In this document: positions 11,490 through 21,730 of the stretch, one piece after another | Layout of the letters: each line of letters opens with the position of its first letter | Numbering within the stretch: the stretch's first letter is position 1 | Assembly (NCBI GenBank): GCA_914767715.1 | Contig: OU612075.1 | Coordinates: forward strand, 15,872,001 to 15,936,000 | DNA from: Membranipora membranacea | Taxonomy: Eukaryota; Bryozoa; Gymnolaemata; Cheilostomatida; Membraniporidae | Length of the DNA stretch: 64,000 nt | Direction of reading: 5' to 3' | Translations under genes and position numbers: made by a program | The notes under the pieces: model-generated | Database searches by the model: none | What the model was told of the DNA's origin: nothing | Seen by the model: the letters and a program-made list of their open reading frames with translations, nothing else

Positions 11490-12365
11490 GCGCCTCCAAA
11501 CTCAGGAAGCGAATACTTCAATTACAAGAAAACTTTTAGTCTCGTTTTGATGGCGGTGTGCGACTCCCTCTATCGATTTGTATATGTTGATGTGGGCACG
11601 CCTGGCTGATGGAGGAACATGGGACCAATGCAGCTTGAACCAGAAACTAACCAGTGGAGAGATGAAACTTCCACCTAGTGCTCAACTACCAGGTAATAAA
11701 AATTGAATATTATGATTGTTTGGTGATAACTCACTCTTCACAGGGTGAGAATGTTTTAAATATATAGTTTCAGTCAAGTGAAGTAAAAGCTTTCTCATTT
11801 GATTTCTCGGTTTATCAGCACCCTTTTAACTGAGCCAAGCACTTTAGATCCACAACAAAAATTAGGCTGAGTAAAATTTGACTTTTGCTCAATGCTACAC
11901 CCTTTTAACTGAGCCAAGCACTTTAGATCCACAACGAAATTTAGGCTGAGTAAAAATCTGACTTTTGCTCAATACTACACCCCCCCCCCTTTTTTTAATT
12001 CTACTTATATGCAGAGGCATTGGCTGAAATTTTAATGAGTTTGACTCTATTATGTTTACAGGGAGTGATAAGGTGGCACCTTTCACATTTGTGGCTGATG
12101 AAGCTTTCCCTCTGAAAACATGGCTGCAGAGGCCCATACCAGGAAGGAGCTTGGACAGCTTACCAAAGAAGGTGTTCAACTACCGGCTCTCAAGAGCCAG
12201 AAGAACAATTGAGGTAAATTGCTAGTCATGATGATTGATTTGATTCAAATTTTTTTGTAGGATACATGCAGAATACATGATGGGCTTAGTTGTGCACTGT
12301 ATTCAAAAACAGCAAACATTTGATCAACGTGTGTCTAAGATAAAAAATCCCCTATCATACCAATA

Positions 12366-12386
12366 TCTATATATATATATATATAT
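12366..12386. repeat. (TA)n microsatellite
   Basis: Run of alternating TA in transposase intron 3. Confidence 0.8.
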
Positions 12387-13054
12387 GTTTGTATATATAG
12401 TATTATTACATATATATAATTTATAGTACTCGTATGTTAGCATAGTACATAGTTTGATAACCAATTTACTAAAAAATCTCCTTGTTATCATTTTAGAATA
12501 CCTTCGGTATCATGGTTTCCCGTTGGAGATGTCTGCGGAGCCCTCTCATTATGCTTCCTATGAATGCGCAGTCAGTCATCCTAGCATGTTGTACTCTACA
12601 CAACTTCCTAAGATCTCAGAGATGTGTCAACTACTGTCCACCCGGGTTCGCTGACAACGTGGATATTAATGGGAATGTTGTTCCGGGAGCATGGAGGAAT
12701 GAGGGTCAAGGGCAAGTGATGGGGGAGATAGACCCAACAAATCATCGTAACCCCCAGCATTCCGCTACCAATGTTTGGGAAATGTTCATTCATTACTTTT
12801 CGAATGAGGGCTCTGTGCCATGGCAAGAGCGACATGTAACCCGAGTTTAGACTGCTAGCATTTTCACATGAACAATCATTATGGCTTATTGCTTAAATTC
12901 ACATGTAATTGTTTCGATTTCTAGTCTTCAATGTATATTTAAAAAATCTTACGATTCTGTAATGTCAATTATGTACAGTGCTGTTTTTACATCAACTCAT
13001 GTGATACGTGAGACTGTTTGCTGTGTTGGCTATGTACAGTCTTTTTATTGTTTT

Positions 13055-13830
13055 AAATCAACTCTAGCCTGTCTTGACAAGCTTTGTTCGCTAGATGGGG
13101 ATTTGTTCCCCCACCAACTGAACACACTTGTCAAGACAGACTCTGAGATTATTTGATGTGTGTATGTAATAAACTGGTATCAGCGATTAGTTGACCACAA
13201 TACATATTCGAACAGCTGAAAACAAAAATCAGTATGATTTTAGGTCGATAAAATCTGACTTGAGATTCAACTGCGTACAGTGTTTTGATTTTATTATATC
13301 AACTCTAGCCTGTCTTGACAAGCTTTGTTCGGTAGGTGGGGATTTGTTCCCCCACCAACTGAACACACTTGTCAAGACAGGCTACGTAAACTCTGAGATT
13401 ATTTGATGTGTGTATGTAAAAAGCTGGTATCAGCGATTAGTTGACCACAAATACATATTCGAACAGCTGAAAACAAAAATCAGTATGATTTTAGGTCGAT
13501 AAAATCTGACTTGAGATTCAGCTGCGTACAGTGTTTTGATTTTATTAAATCAACTCTAGCCTGTCTTGACAAGCTTTGTTCGGTAGGTGGGGATTTTTTC
13601 CCCCACCAACTGAACAAACTTGTCAAGACAGGCTACGTAAACTCTGAGATTATTTGATGTGTGTATGTAATAAACTGGTATCAGCGATTAGTTGACCACA
13701 AATACATATTCGAACAACTGAAAACAAAAATCAGTATGTTTGAGATTCGGCTGTGTACAGTGTTTTGATTTTTTTAAATCAACTCTAGCCTCTCTTGACA
13801 AGCTTTGTTCGGTAGGTGGGCTACATCCAA
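13055..13830. repeat. Tandem array of foldback repeats inside Harbinger
   Basis: About 3.2 copies of a unit of 230-250 bases; the phrase ACTCTAGCCT begins units at 13,061, 13,302, 13,553 and 13,782. Each complete unit has an internal inverted repeat: AGCCTGTCTTGACAAG pairs with CTTGTCAAGACAGGCT, and within it GTGGGGA pairs with CCCCCAC, so each makes a long stem. The unit spacing changes through small indels. It lies between the convergent 3' ends of the two Harbinger genes and the transposase stop is upstream, so it could form structured 3' untranslated RNA or reflect a nested MITE that expanded. Confidence 0.85.
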
Positions 13831-14481
13831 CTCATGAGATAAGTGAGATTATTTGCTGGTTTAATATCTATTAAACTGGTATCATCGATGTACGGGAAAT
13901 GTTCTTTGACTGCTTTGCAAATGAGGGCTCTGAGCTATGGCTATAAATGTTTCGAATTCTAGTCTTCAACTTTTATTACAAAAAATCTTTTATTTACGAT
14001 TGCGGTTGTGTAATCTATAATCTAGCATGTAGAGTGTTTGATAGCAAAAAAAAACAGATCTTGAATGGTTGTAAACAAAAATGGATATGATTGTTTTATA
14101 TAAAAAAGGCTACGTACAGTGATTTGATTATTTGAGATTCCGCTGAGGGTATAATGAGTAAATTGAAATAATGTATAATATTATGAACAGGAAAAACAGA
14201 ATATTAGACGTTAAAAATACAGTGAGTTGATATTTTGCTGGAGGTATCATCGGTTAATTAATATTTATAAAATGAACAGTGGGCAAAAGAAACAAATTTA
14301 AATGAGGTGCTGGTTGGTTTAATAAATAAAGTCTCACGTGCTGTGCAAAAAGTTGACAAATGAGGCAGGCATGTTCTCGTTATGGAATGAGTCAACTCTC
14401 TCTAGAGGAGTGAGAGAGTTCTGAAGGACAGACTGCTGTAGAGGGGCAGTCTGCTGATTGGAGATAGATGGTGGAATATTC

Positions 14482-16323
14482 TCAAATGTGGTCTCTAATT
14501 TGTCTCTTTACCATCTCCTCCTTGTATTTATTGTTCATGTAGTCCAAGGACTCAGCAACTTCCTTAGCAAATGTCTCATTTCTCGACTTAACAGGCCTGT
14601 TAGCTACAAACTTGTCCCACCTCTCTAAAAACATAGTGGTCTGCTCCGACTGCTCATTGGACCCGGAGAGTTTTCTTTTTTTAGTAGAATTTCTACTAGG
14701 CGGCCTTGTCTCAACGTCTGATGTATTGGTCGGTGTACTGGGTGGTGGACAGATGGTCACCACCGATGAGGTGCTTGGCACTTGTGGTTCACAGGTGACG
14801 GTAGCAGGAGTAGCACGAGTCGCAGTTGTAGCAGGTGTAGTAGCAGGTGTAGTAGTAGGAGTAGTAGCAGGAGCAGTCTCTTGTATGCTTGACTGAGGGG
14901 CAATGCTACTCACAGTGCTGGAAAATAAATGTGTCATTAAGTTAAAAAGATCAAATCATTCACTAATACATGTGTGAGCGTAGGGGCCTATCATTTTTCT
15001 CTGGCATTTGTACATGTAGACTATACATCTGCAGATGTTAAAGTACAAAATGTGAAGGCAGCCGTTGGCCCAGTTTTCAGGCTTGAAATTGGGTTATTAT
15101 TATTATTATCACAGTACCGCATACTCCAATTAGAACAAACTCATTTTCAAACATAACCAATTTTCTGATGTAATATCAATATCCTAATTCACTCCAACGA
15201 ACTGAGCGACAGTAGGTAAGCCTATGACTGTATCAACTGGAATTTGTAACACGATATCAAAATCTATCATTTTTGAAAAGTTTATACTGGAAACTTACCG
15301 TGTACGTGACAGGTATGGTTCCAGCCACAACATTGTCTTGTACCATTTCCATGTTGGTAACTGCTCTCCCTCTGGCACTGAACTCCCTGCGCCACCCCAG
15401 ATCTGTTGCACGGCAGACTTGCAAGCTTCGTTCTGTTTTTAACAAAGGTATCGCGTAAATTCTTGAACGCCTTTGCTGTTCTTTCACCTGCAATAAGTAA
15501 ATGAAATAACTCAAATGAAATGCATTGAAGAGCAGATGGAGGCATACCATCCTTCTATAATCTAGCACCCTGAGGCTCTCAGTTGAGTTGATAAAATTTC
15601 AGTCACTGACCTCCCTTCAAACTGAAAGTTATATCAGATTTGTTTGTATAGTTTTTTATTGACTATAGATCTTACTTTTACAAATTTGATCTGAATATAT
15701 ATATCAAGAATTGAGATGTCCAACCAAATGTAACCAACAATTAAACAAAACCAAACCTATCATGAGTACCATAGACAAAATTAACAGAATAATAAAGTAT
15801 ACTTAGTGACATATTAATATACTGCACTTCTTCTAATGATTATGTAGTGAAGAGTGACCTAACAAAATTCAGATCACTACATAACTCTCTGAGATCAGGG
15901 AGTACCCCTTGCCCATCAAGGCACAATTTCATCTTTCAGTTATGTTCAGTCAAAGAAAAAGTCGAGATATATATATATATAATAAGTACAACAATCGTTT
16001 CTCAATTAAGAATCAATAACATGATATGATACGTTCAACTAAGTAGCTGTTACTCAAAATTTGTCATCACTTGTTGAGTTCCATATCAATTAGGCAAATC
16101 CAGAATCGTGTCTTCTTCAGGTGTCTTAAAATAGTCTCACTCTCGGTCACTCATCCTCCCTAGGACAGTCAATAAGACCTGCAATCTCTGCCCAGTTGTT
16201 ATCTTTCACTGGCTGGTTCTTATAGTCTCTATGTTTGAAGTCATAAAGACAGCTTCTCTCTCTCACAAGATTGATGAACTTCTCAATTACATCATCTGGA
16301 AACTTTATAGCAGGTCTAGCCAT
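14482..16323 (-). pseudogene. Harbinger-borne MADF-domain DNA-binding protein, decayed
   Basis: Exon 1 begins at ATG 16,323 with a MADF start: PDDVIEKFINLVRERSCLYD, then HRDYKNQPVKDNNWAEIAGL. Exon 2 (15,487-15,299) holds the second half: AKAFKNLRDTFVKNR and, after a one-base shift near 15,420, LPTWKWYKTMLWLEPYL. Exon 3 (14,917-14,482) gives a Thr/Ala/Pro-rich linker (14,800-14,900) and a charged helix with FAKEVAESLDYMNNKYKEEM. In PIF/Harbinger elements this second protein binds the ends and helps the transposase enter the nucleus. The exon 1-2 joint does not keep frame with an obvious donor, so besides the shift there is another defect or a missed exon. An earlier non-ATG extension to 16,407 is open but unlikely to be translated. 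Confidence 0.75.
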
Positions 16324-16612
16324 GTTGATGTATGTGTAGTTAGAAGTTGTAGAGAATATCAGAGATCCAATCTGTTTTGCGACTTTCAGTTTAAGAATAA
16401 ATTTCAAAGATGGAGGACAAATAAAAAAGTTTAGTGGAGTCGATGTGAGAAACTATTGTGTTGACCAATCAGAAGAATGCGGCCCGCGAAAATATCTAAC
16501 ATGCCTGATCCAAGACAAAGCGGCGCGAATGGTCCAGCGCGTGCCACCCACGACGCCGCCAGCCGCATCGCGCAGCACATTCGCCCAGAAAAGTGCCAGT
16601 CTGCTTGAGCCT

Positions 16613-16615
16613 TAA
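16613..16615. repeat. Target-site duplication TAA, right
   Basis: TAA after the right Harbinger terminus (GCTTGAGCCT|TAA). Confidence 0.8.
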
Positions 16616-17436
16616 GCCAACAAATTGTGAAATGTCAGGCATCGAGGATTATGTTTATACTGAATAATACAGGGAGAGTGGGCATAAGCGTTATATAATA
16701 AACATCCATAATCTATATAGGTGACTGTACCATATCATTGACTGACAGGTATAAAACAAGCATTTGAATCAAAGATGTTATTTAAGATCTCTTGTTGAAG
16801 TAAACAAGGCCGAAAATTCTTAGTAAAAATTAGGGCTGCACACAACTAAAATTTTTAATCTCGATTAATCTGTTCAAGTTCTCCAGTTAATCTTCAATTA
16901 ATCTTGGTCAGCTAATCTTGGGTATGGGACTGTCAATTCGTATAATACGCTAAAGTTTAAGTGGATCATAAGCTGTTATTTTGTTATTATTAATTTGGTA
17001 TCTTTATTTATTTACATTGTACTACATGCATGATGTTTAAAAACATGTAAACTTCATATTACAAATTAAAACACAGAACAGCTATATATACATGTACTCC
17101 TTGCATGTACATTCACATACTACTGGCATTTCTTTCCACTTCTCTAGCTATGGTTGCAATCAACTTTACAATTGTTCATTACTTTAGTGAAGCCTGCTAT
17201 AGGAGATAGCACTCAATAGTCACAGCTAAGAAGCAAGGCATATCGGCATGTTAGCGTTGTAAAAGACGGTTGAAAACTTGGCAGATTGTTTTCTCATAAT
17301 AAGCAGTTATCTTCCCTATCAGTAGAGATATGCAACTCCTACTATTTCTTGTTCTTCTTTCTCACATTCTCACATCCCTTGATTTGATTGGCTGAAATCT
17401 CTCCGGTAGTAAAATATGTCAATTTAAAAGCATTAC

Positions 17437-17790
17437 AACTCGAATTATAATAAAATGGGTCCCAGCAATGGGCCATGTAAGGCCAATAACCCTAACAAGT
17501 ACGCTGTGGTTCATAGGTTGGCAATGGTGGATTGGAATGTGCTGTGGGATGAGAGAACACAACTCCGAGTAGTGAATAGCGTGCTATCTAATTAGCGCCA
17601 TCGACCCATTCTTTTTTGGGGATGGTGAGATGGCGCAATCGGTTAGCGCGCTTGCTATTCTCTGCCAGGCGATTAGTGCCGCAGGAGTTGTGGGTTCGAG
17701 TCCCACTGGGGGAGCTTTCATTGTTGATTGTTCCAGCCCCCAGCACCCTTGGGTGTATACCTCTCCAACTTGAATTATAATAATATGGGT
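17437..17790 (+). mobile_element. Head-to-head tRNA-like SINE with 24-bp target duplication
   Basis: Two 24-base direct repeats (17,437-17,460 and 17,767-17,790, two mismatches) flank a 306-base insert. The right half has a clear tRNA-like unit: A box GATGGCGCAATCGGTTAGCG (near 17,629) and B box GGTTCGAGTCC (near 17,692), with GTGGG/CCCAC arms. The left half (about 17,540-17,605) reads, on the minus strand, a degraded version of the same unit (GATGGCGCTAATTAGATAGC ... GGAGTTGTG ... CCCAC), so the two halves are inverted. The flanks do not form an acceptor stem, so this is not a functional tRNA gene. A long flanking duplication indicates LINE-driven insertion. Confidence 0.7.
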
Positions 17791-17876
17791 GTCAACAAAG
17801 AAAACTTCTGTAACTTATCCAGTAGTTTATTGTACTGAATGGGCCTGTTTCTCAAAAGTCACTTGATGAAATGCAG

Positions 17877-18187
17877 TTAAACCACTGCTGCCACACAGCC
17901 AAATGTGTGCTTATAGAATTCTGTATAGCTCAAAACTAATAAAATGAGGCTGCAATCTCAGCATTGTCACCTAATGAGCATCAAACTTAGGGTATGAAAT
18001 TATTTATCTACCGGCATAGTTACATAGTTACCGTCTTACTTATGCATACTGTACACGTCATTAGCTGGTGCGTAGATATTATTTGCCCATTAGGTGACAA
18101 TTATGAGATTTAAGTCTTAATTAATTATCGTGGAGCTATGCAGAATTCAATGAGCACAAATTTACATGAGTGGCAGCAGTAGTTTAA
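17877..18187. mobile_element. Foldback MITE inside the hAT element
   Basis: Arms of about 110 bases in inverted order: TTAAACCACTGCTGCCAC at the left and GTGGCAGCAGTAGTTTAA at the right, continuing with TTCTGTATAGCTC / GAGCTATGCAGAA and GTCACCTAATG / CATTAGGTGAC. The loop is about 95 bases. Arms differ at scattered positions. No coding capacity. A target duplication was not clear. Confidence 0.65.
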
Positions 18188-18900
18188 GTAAACAAACGTC
18201 AGACAATGAACTGGTAAATTAGTGTAATGTATAAGATGCATACAATTGTGGCTGTGGAGTTGGCTTTATTAACTGCAACAATGCCCAACAGCCACAGAAT
18301 TCAATTCTTTTCTTAGAATGGAAATAGTATCATAACATCATGCAGTTAGAACACTTAACACAGGGGCTCATCTGAAATTGATCTGATTGGCTGTCCCTAC
18401 TAGCATGAATTATATAGCCTGGGAAATCAACTTCTTTACAAAACTGCAGACAGTATTAAAATGCCTTCAACATCGATGATTTGGGCTTTTCCAGAATGCT
18501 ACTAGGGACTGGCTATTTTTGCAAGCCCATTGTTTGGCAAAAGAAAGCTAATGATGCTATTCCAGATATGGAATTCAATGCCAACAGCACATTGAATAGG
18601 CTATTATACTGGGAACTGTTTGATCTTGAAAACCCACAACTAAAATGCCATAATCCCGTTAATCTTTAGAACACAGTGATCACAGTAAATAACGCAAATA
18701 ATGTGCAGCCCTAGTAAAAATAGTAGGAGGTATTACAAAAAAAACAAAATAGCTATCGGTATTTTGAGCCATTGTGCTGTTCTATTATCGGATTCATAAA
18801 ATGAGTTGCTTCAGGCCCCCCAAACCAAACTTCTGCTATTTACGGAACTGTTGATATGTTATTACCTCCTTGCGTTTCAACCATTTTTAAGTGTATTTTC

Positions 18901-19128
18901 TTAGCTCATCCCATTTATTGCCAATGGGCTCTTCTTGTTGCTTTCTTTGTCTTCTTCTTGTCTCAGGGAAAACACTAACTCTTCCCATACAGTCTCATTC
19001 AGTTCATGAGAGTTCTCTATCTTTTTCAACACAGCCATCAGACCATCTTTCTGCGTGTCTGTATGTGTGAACTTTTTAAAATTTGAACCCTTATTTTGAG
19101 CGTTGTAAAAACTAGAGCAGGATGTTGC
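18901..19128 (-). CDS. Possible terminal exon, unknown protein
   Basis: From a TATTTGCAG acceptor near 19,129 the minus strand reads about 75 codons to TAA at 18,901: PATSCSSFYNAQNKGSNFKK, then DGLMAVLKKIENSHELNETV, ending in a charged Glu/Lys-rich tail and INGMS. The tail looks helical. A host exon or a fragment of a transposon DNA-binding protein are both possible. I do not recognise it. Confidence 0.35.
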   Translation of the reverse strand, partial: ATSCSSFYNAQNKGSNFKKFTHTDTQKDGLMAVLKKIENSHELNETVWEELVFSLRQEEDKESNKKSPLAINGMS

Positions 19129-19790
19129 AGGCTGCAAATACATCAATGACATTTAGTGAATCCCTACGTTATTCAACAAACATGCAAATAATGAGTGGTC
19201 ATTGTTATCAAATTTATGACAAGCCCTCTTCAAAATCTGCTGACTATAAGTAAGCACTTTGATTTTAACATTACATAGAGGTTAAAGCTGTGTTTACGTT
19301 AAAGCGACTCGACTCGCAACTTCCAACTGCAATTTGCAACTTTTCACAAATCTGAGGTTGAGTCTGAGTCTAAGTTGCTTGTTTGTTCACATACACAACA
19401 GTTACTCACCAATTGAAATTAAGAAATTTCTGAAAGCCCATTTATAAAAACCCAATCACAGCACCCAATCTCAACGCCGCTCAATACTGCAACTCGGACA
19501 GAAATTCAACTCAGACAGTTGCTCCTTCTTGCAATTATGCATCTACACTGGCGCATCTGGGTTGCAGCCCTGTCTCAAGTTAGCTGCAACAACAAAATTG
19601 CAAGGCAAGTACAATTGTTTCAATGTACAACACTGGCATATATTGTAATGATGATAATTGTATGACAACACCAAATATTTGTTATGTAAATCAGAGCAAT
19701 GATACACATTTTCTATGTATTCAGATTGATTAATAAAATAATCATCAATCAATAATTATTTACCTGGATAGAGTTGTCTTTAAGCAGCCT

Positions 19791-19927
19791 GTTGTGCATC
19801 AGAATCATCTGACATCCCGTATGGCGGTTGAAAACCTCTAGCATCCTGCAAATGCTTAAAGTGCAACCAAGGTTTCAAACAACTTCTCATTGATGGCCAT
19901 TGATTAATAGCAGATTGCACCTTCTGC
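19791..19927 (-). CDS. Possible exon, unknown protein
   Basis: Minus-strand stretch from an acceptor (CCCATGCAG|AAG) near 19,927 reads KVQSAINQWPSMRSCLKPWL, then FQPPYGMSDDSDAQQAA and TAA. A good donor (CCAG|GTAAAT) lies about 20 bases beyond the stop, at about 19,765. The other two frames are closed. Function unknown; it may belong with the exon at 18.9-19.1 kb. Confidence 0.3.
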
Positions 19928-19942
19928 ATGGGGAAAAGGACA

Positions 19943-20620
19943 AAATATAATTCGGATGATCATTCAGCCAGAATTCTTGTGAAACATTTCTTCCATCAGG
20001 CACTCAAACTCAGCTAAAAGAGAATACCACATAGCAGTTTCCAGTTCCTGTTATTATTTAGCCTGTGCTCTATAATTATTACAGCAAAGTCTTGGAACCT
20101 CCCCTAAACTGAAGTGTTACCCAGCTTAGAGTCAGCAACTACTTTGAGTTTTGCATCGCGTAATGCACAAAGCTGATGCTGCCCAGCACATTATTTGCTA
20201 CCCATTAATGCATTGCTGCGAAACCTTGGTTGCCCTTTAAGGAAAGCTGATATGGTAACATTTTCTTCCTTGCTGGTTAACCAGCAGAAGTGGTCACCTC
20301 TTTTTTCAAATGTGTACTGATTTGTATCGTTTATGTTGAGGGATTGCGAGGATTAGCCCCCCCCCCCCCCAGCCAGACCAATCACATTGTGAGTAAGGCA
20401 GCAGTGCGCCCCTTCGAGGAGGTGATTGAAACTTTAGGCTCATAAGTGAGGTTGGTGTCTATTTAGGACTATTAATAGGTGTTTTGTGGGTTATTGGGGC
20501 GGGGGAATTTCTGCTTAGTTTGATTATGATGGTTTCTGTTTTGAATTGGGTTAGGCCGTGTGGATAGGTTGTTTTGAGTTGACGGATGTTTGTTGTTCTT
20601 TGCCTGTGTGATCTATTGAC
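19943..20620. other. Non-coding stretch with a poly-C run
   Basis: No exon recognised. A run of more than ten C residues lies at about 20,357-20,370. Confidence 0.5.
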
Positions 20621-20629
20621 AGAGCTTTC

Positions 20630-21150
20630 CCTATAGACAGTTTTCTGAGCTCTGATTTAGGCCTCCTTTCAGAGTCGTCCTCTCTCCAGTTTGGTACTTT
20701 TAACCCAGGCTGCATAGGAAAAACGTGCTGAAAAGAGGGTTATCTTGATATCCGCTTATAATAGGATAAAAATTATTTTTGATTCAGAATCTGCAGCATT
20801 GAAAACTCATATGGTAATAGTTTGGAAAATAATTTTAGTATTTGGATAGTCAATTATAGCATTTTCTGCCTGTTTTGCGGACAATTTGGCAGAATTTTTC
20901 TTGAGTTTCATCACTAAAATTAAGATATATCAATGTTCAAACTTCCAATGATTTGGAAACCCTGTCCCACAGGGTTTTCAATGGTACAGACTCTGAATCA
21001 AATTTCATTTTTATCCTAACATAAGCGGTTTTCAAGATGACCCTCTTTCAGCAGGTTTTTCCTATGTGGCGTGGGTTAAAAGTACCAAACTGGAGAGAGG
21101 ACAACTCCGAATTGAGGCATAAATAAGAGCTCAGAAAACTGTCTATTGTT
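20630..21150. mobile_element. Long inverted-repeat (foldback) element
   Basis: Arms of about 180-190 bases (20,630-20,815 and 20,965-21,150) are inverted copies: ATAGACAGTTTTCTGAGCTC at the left mirrors GAGCTCAGAAAACTGTCTAT at the right, and TCCAGTTTGGTACTTTTAAC recurs in both arms. The loop is about 150 bases. Arms differ by about one base in ten by eye. This structure suits a foldback MITE. No clear target duplication was found. Confidence 0.75.
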
Positions 21151-21730
21151 TTGGATCAGGGGCTCTGCTGTTTGCCTTGTTGTTGGGTTTGTGATTTCTG
21201 ATCTTTGGTTGTTTGGGCGTTGATTTGCAGGTAGGTTTTTAACGCCTTGGTATCCTACTCGGCCGGGTGGGGCATTGGTGTACCTGGCATGATTGCAAGG
21301 GACAGTTGAAAGCCCAAAGAAGGCTGAATATTCAGCCTCCCTGAGCTCCTTCACTTCACTTTCAGGAATCCCATATAACATTTGTAGAGTGTTCTCTTTT
21401 TGGAAACCCCAGTAGACTTTCCATGAGCTGATGTTTAGATGTGGGTTTGATCTTTGGAGTATATGCCTAGTTGAACCAAGATCTCTACCACCTTTTCGTG
21501 GGCAGTGGGTGGTCATGGTGAGTAGCTTTGGCAGCTCATTCCCTCTATGTGCACAGTAAGTTCTGCCTTCAAGAGGTGGAATTTGTTAGTAACTTCTATG
21601 ATCCATTCCACAGATTTCGAGTCAGAACAGGTCATTTTGAACATGGCTTGGATAAGGCTGTACCTCAAGAATTTGGCTGGGGTTGGTTCATTTGATTTAG
21701 CAGTTGGTGGATAGAGAAGGTTTATTAATA
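21076..21730 (-). pseudogene. Degraded open frame, unknown (possibly retroelement-derived)
   Basis: Minus-strand reading from about 21,730: KFLRYSLIQAMFKMTCSDSK, SVEWIIEVTNKFHLLKAELT, to TGA near 21,493; then a shifted frame from 21,516 reads DLGSTRHILQRSNPHLNISS, WKVYWGFQKENTLQMLYGIP and continues to 21,076, overlapping the right arm of the foldback element. The two frames read like one protein broken by a shift. The style (basic, Trp/Tyr-containing, with a Pro/Asn-rich end) recalls retroelement ORF1 proteins, but no zinc knuckle or other hallmark is visible. Family unknown. Confidence 0.35.

Larger units (their letters stand above)
10655..12850 (+). pseudogene. PIF/Harbinger DDE transposase (HARBI1-like), frameshifted
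   Basis: Four exons: 10,655-11,190, 11,490-11,692, 12,062-12,213, 12,497-12,850, all with GT/AG joints and compatible phases. Landmarks in order: NRRWWVHPINQER (N-terminal Harbinger signature), FYLATGDSFKTLALLFRMGE (HTH), WNFPNCVGAIDEKH (first catalytic Asp), [37 protein letters not shown] (second Asp), ARRTIENTFGIMVSRWRCLR (catalytic Glu), then a C-terminal tail ending RHVTRV. The DDE triad is present. Breaks: a shift between HPINQERWG and TLLMERFRTEF (about 10,785), another at about 10,940 before FYLATGDSF, and one at about 11,605 after YVDVGTPG. The GxIDGKH Gly is Glu here. Without these shifts the length would fit the family (about 380-410 residues). Confidence 0.88.
10338..16612 (+). mobile_element. 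Complete PIF/Harbinger transposon (6,275 bp)
   Basis: Both ends are present: AGGCTCAAGCAGACTGG at 10,338-10,354 and its perfect reverse complement at 16,596-16,612. GC-rich subterminal DNA follows at each end, unlike the AT-rich interior. TAA flanks both sides. It encodes the two proteins of this superfamily in convergent order: a DDE transposase (plus, 10,655-12,850) and a MADF/Myb-like DNA-binding protein (minus, 16,323-14,482). Both reading frames have frameshifts, so the element is probably no longer autonomous. Between them lies an array of foldback repeats (13.06-13.83 kb). Confidence 0.92.
16831..18713. mobile_element. Non-autonomous hAT element (1,883 bp)
   Basis: Termini TAGGGCTGCACA and TGTGCAGCCCTA are inverted repeats and are flanked on both sides by the 8-bp duplication GTAAAAAT (16,823-16,830 and 18,714-18,721). 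An 8-bp duplication is diagnostic for hAT elements. The left end carries runs of GATTAATC-like sequence, common near hAT termini. No BED zinc finger or hAT transposase motif was found inside. Two other repeats are nested in it (17,437-17,790 and 17,877-18,187), so the original element was shorter. Confidence 0.88.

Noticed and set aside
17620-17715. Intron-containing tRNA-Ile-like gene
   Set aside because: D- and T-arms fit, but the acceptor strands do not pair and long direct repeats flank the whole insert, so it is a SINE.
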